A model generated the notes under the pieces. The model did not search any database and was not told the DNA's origin. It saw only the letters and a program-made list of their open reading frames with translations. Below, in pieces: positions 5,743 through 5,878 of a stretch of DNA of 5,878 nucleotides. Position 1 is the first letter of the stretch. Each line of letters starts with the position of its first letter. Origin of the DNA: Candidatus Binatia bacterium (GTDB taxonomy: Bacteria > Desulfobacterota_B > Binatia > UBA9968 > JAJDTQ01); assembly GCA_022827045.1 (NCBI GenBank), contig JAJDTQ010000278.1:1-5878 (forward strand), in the 5' to 3' direction. The translations under genes were made by a program, and so were the position numbers.

Positions 5743-5878
5743 ATGCCCGACACGAACATTACCGAAGATCATCGCCGCGCGTTCGAGGCCCTGACCAGCG
5801 GCCGGTTCCAAAACTTCTGCCTCGTCAGTTGCTTCGTCGACGGCGAACCAACCGCGGCCATCGCCGCCGTCAACATCA
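5743..5878 (+). CDS. N-terminus of a hypothetical protein, cut by the window end
   Basis: Forty-five codons are present, from ATG at 5743 (MPDTNITEDH...) to the window edge. GGAGG at 5730-5734, 8 bases ahead, makes the start secure. The visible part reads as a short helix (H-R-R-A-F-E-A-L-T-S-G) followed by beta-like C-L-V-S-C-F-V, then D-G-E-P-T-A-A-I-A-A-V. This resembles small conserved hypothetical proteins I recall from planctomycetes, in which the sequence continues into a short alpha/beta domain of unknown role; related-looking openings occur in DUF6117-type proteins. Neither link can be shown from 45 residues. It follows the membrane-protein gene after 155 bases in the same direction, and the two may or may not share a transcript. 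Confidence 0.8.
   Translation, partial: MPDTNITEDHRRAFEALTSGRFQNFCLVSCFVDGEPTAAIAAVNI

Overview
The window is a piece of a high-GC bacterial chromosome (or large replicon) with two compositional halves. The right part, from about 3700 to the end, is strongly GC-rich; one sampled 60-base line inside hicB is about 73% GC. The left part, from about 1 to 3650, is milder and patchier: sampled lines are about 47%, 52% and 60% GC. Strong GGAGG-type ribosome sites, the HU variant, the small hypothetical membrane protein and the N-terminus of the last gene all remind me of Planctomycetes (Gemmata-like), but this is an impression from memory. Other high-GC Gram-negatives are not excluded.

Layout. Six genes read leftward on the minus strand from about 4866 down to 22, and two read rightward from 5210. 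From right to left, the leftward genes are an HU-family DNA-binding protein (4594-4866), a hicA-hicB type II toxin-antitoxin pair (4186-4398 and 3706-4143), a small PD-(D/E)XK nuclease-like protein (2905 to about 3486), a 715-residue multidomain protein (456-2603) and an ASCH-domain protein (22-459). The 715-residue protein reads as GNAT acetyltransferase, PIN ribonuclease, degenerate second GNAT, then a PUA/EVE-like C-terminus. The ASCH start overlaps the previous stop in a GTGA junction, so the last two genes form a translationally coupled unit. The rightward genes are a 125-residue two-helix membrane protein (5210-5587) and the start of an unrecognised gene cut by the window end (5743 onward).

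The most interesting part is the left unit. A single polypeptide joins an acetyl-CoA-dependent transferase, a metal-dependent RNase fold and a nucleic-acid-binding PUA-like module, and it is coupled to a separate ASCH protein, another PUA-superfamily fold with known RNase or acetyl-nucleoside hydrolase members. Nearby are a restriction-like nuclease fold and a HicAB addiction module. This looks like an accessory, possibly defence or toxin-antitoxin, segment. The domain calls rest on visible motifs; the idea of a joint RNA-modification and cleavage system is inference.

No rRNA, tRNA, CRISPR array, transposase or complete insertion sequence is visible. The non-coding stretches (2604-2904, 3487-3705, 4399-4593, 4867-5209, 5588-5742) hold candidate promoters and several small inverted or direct repeats, listed separately, but no convincing intrinsic terminator with a T-run.
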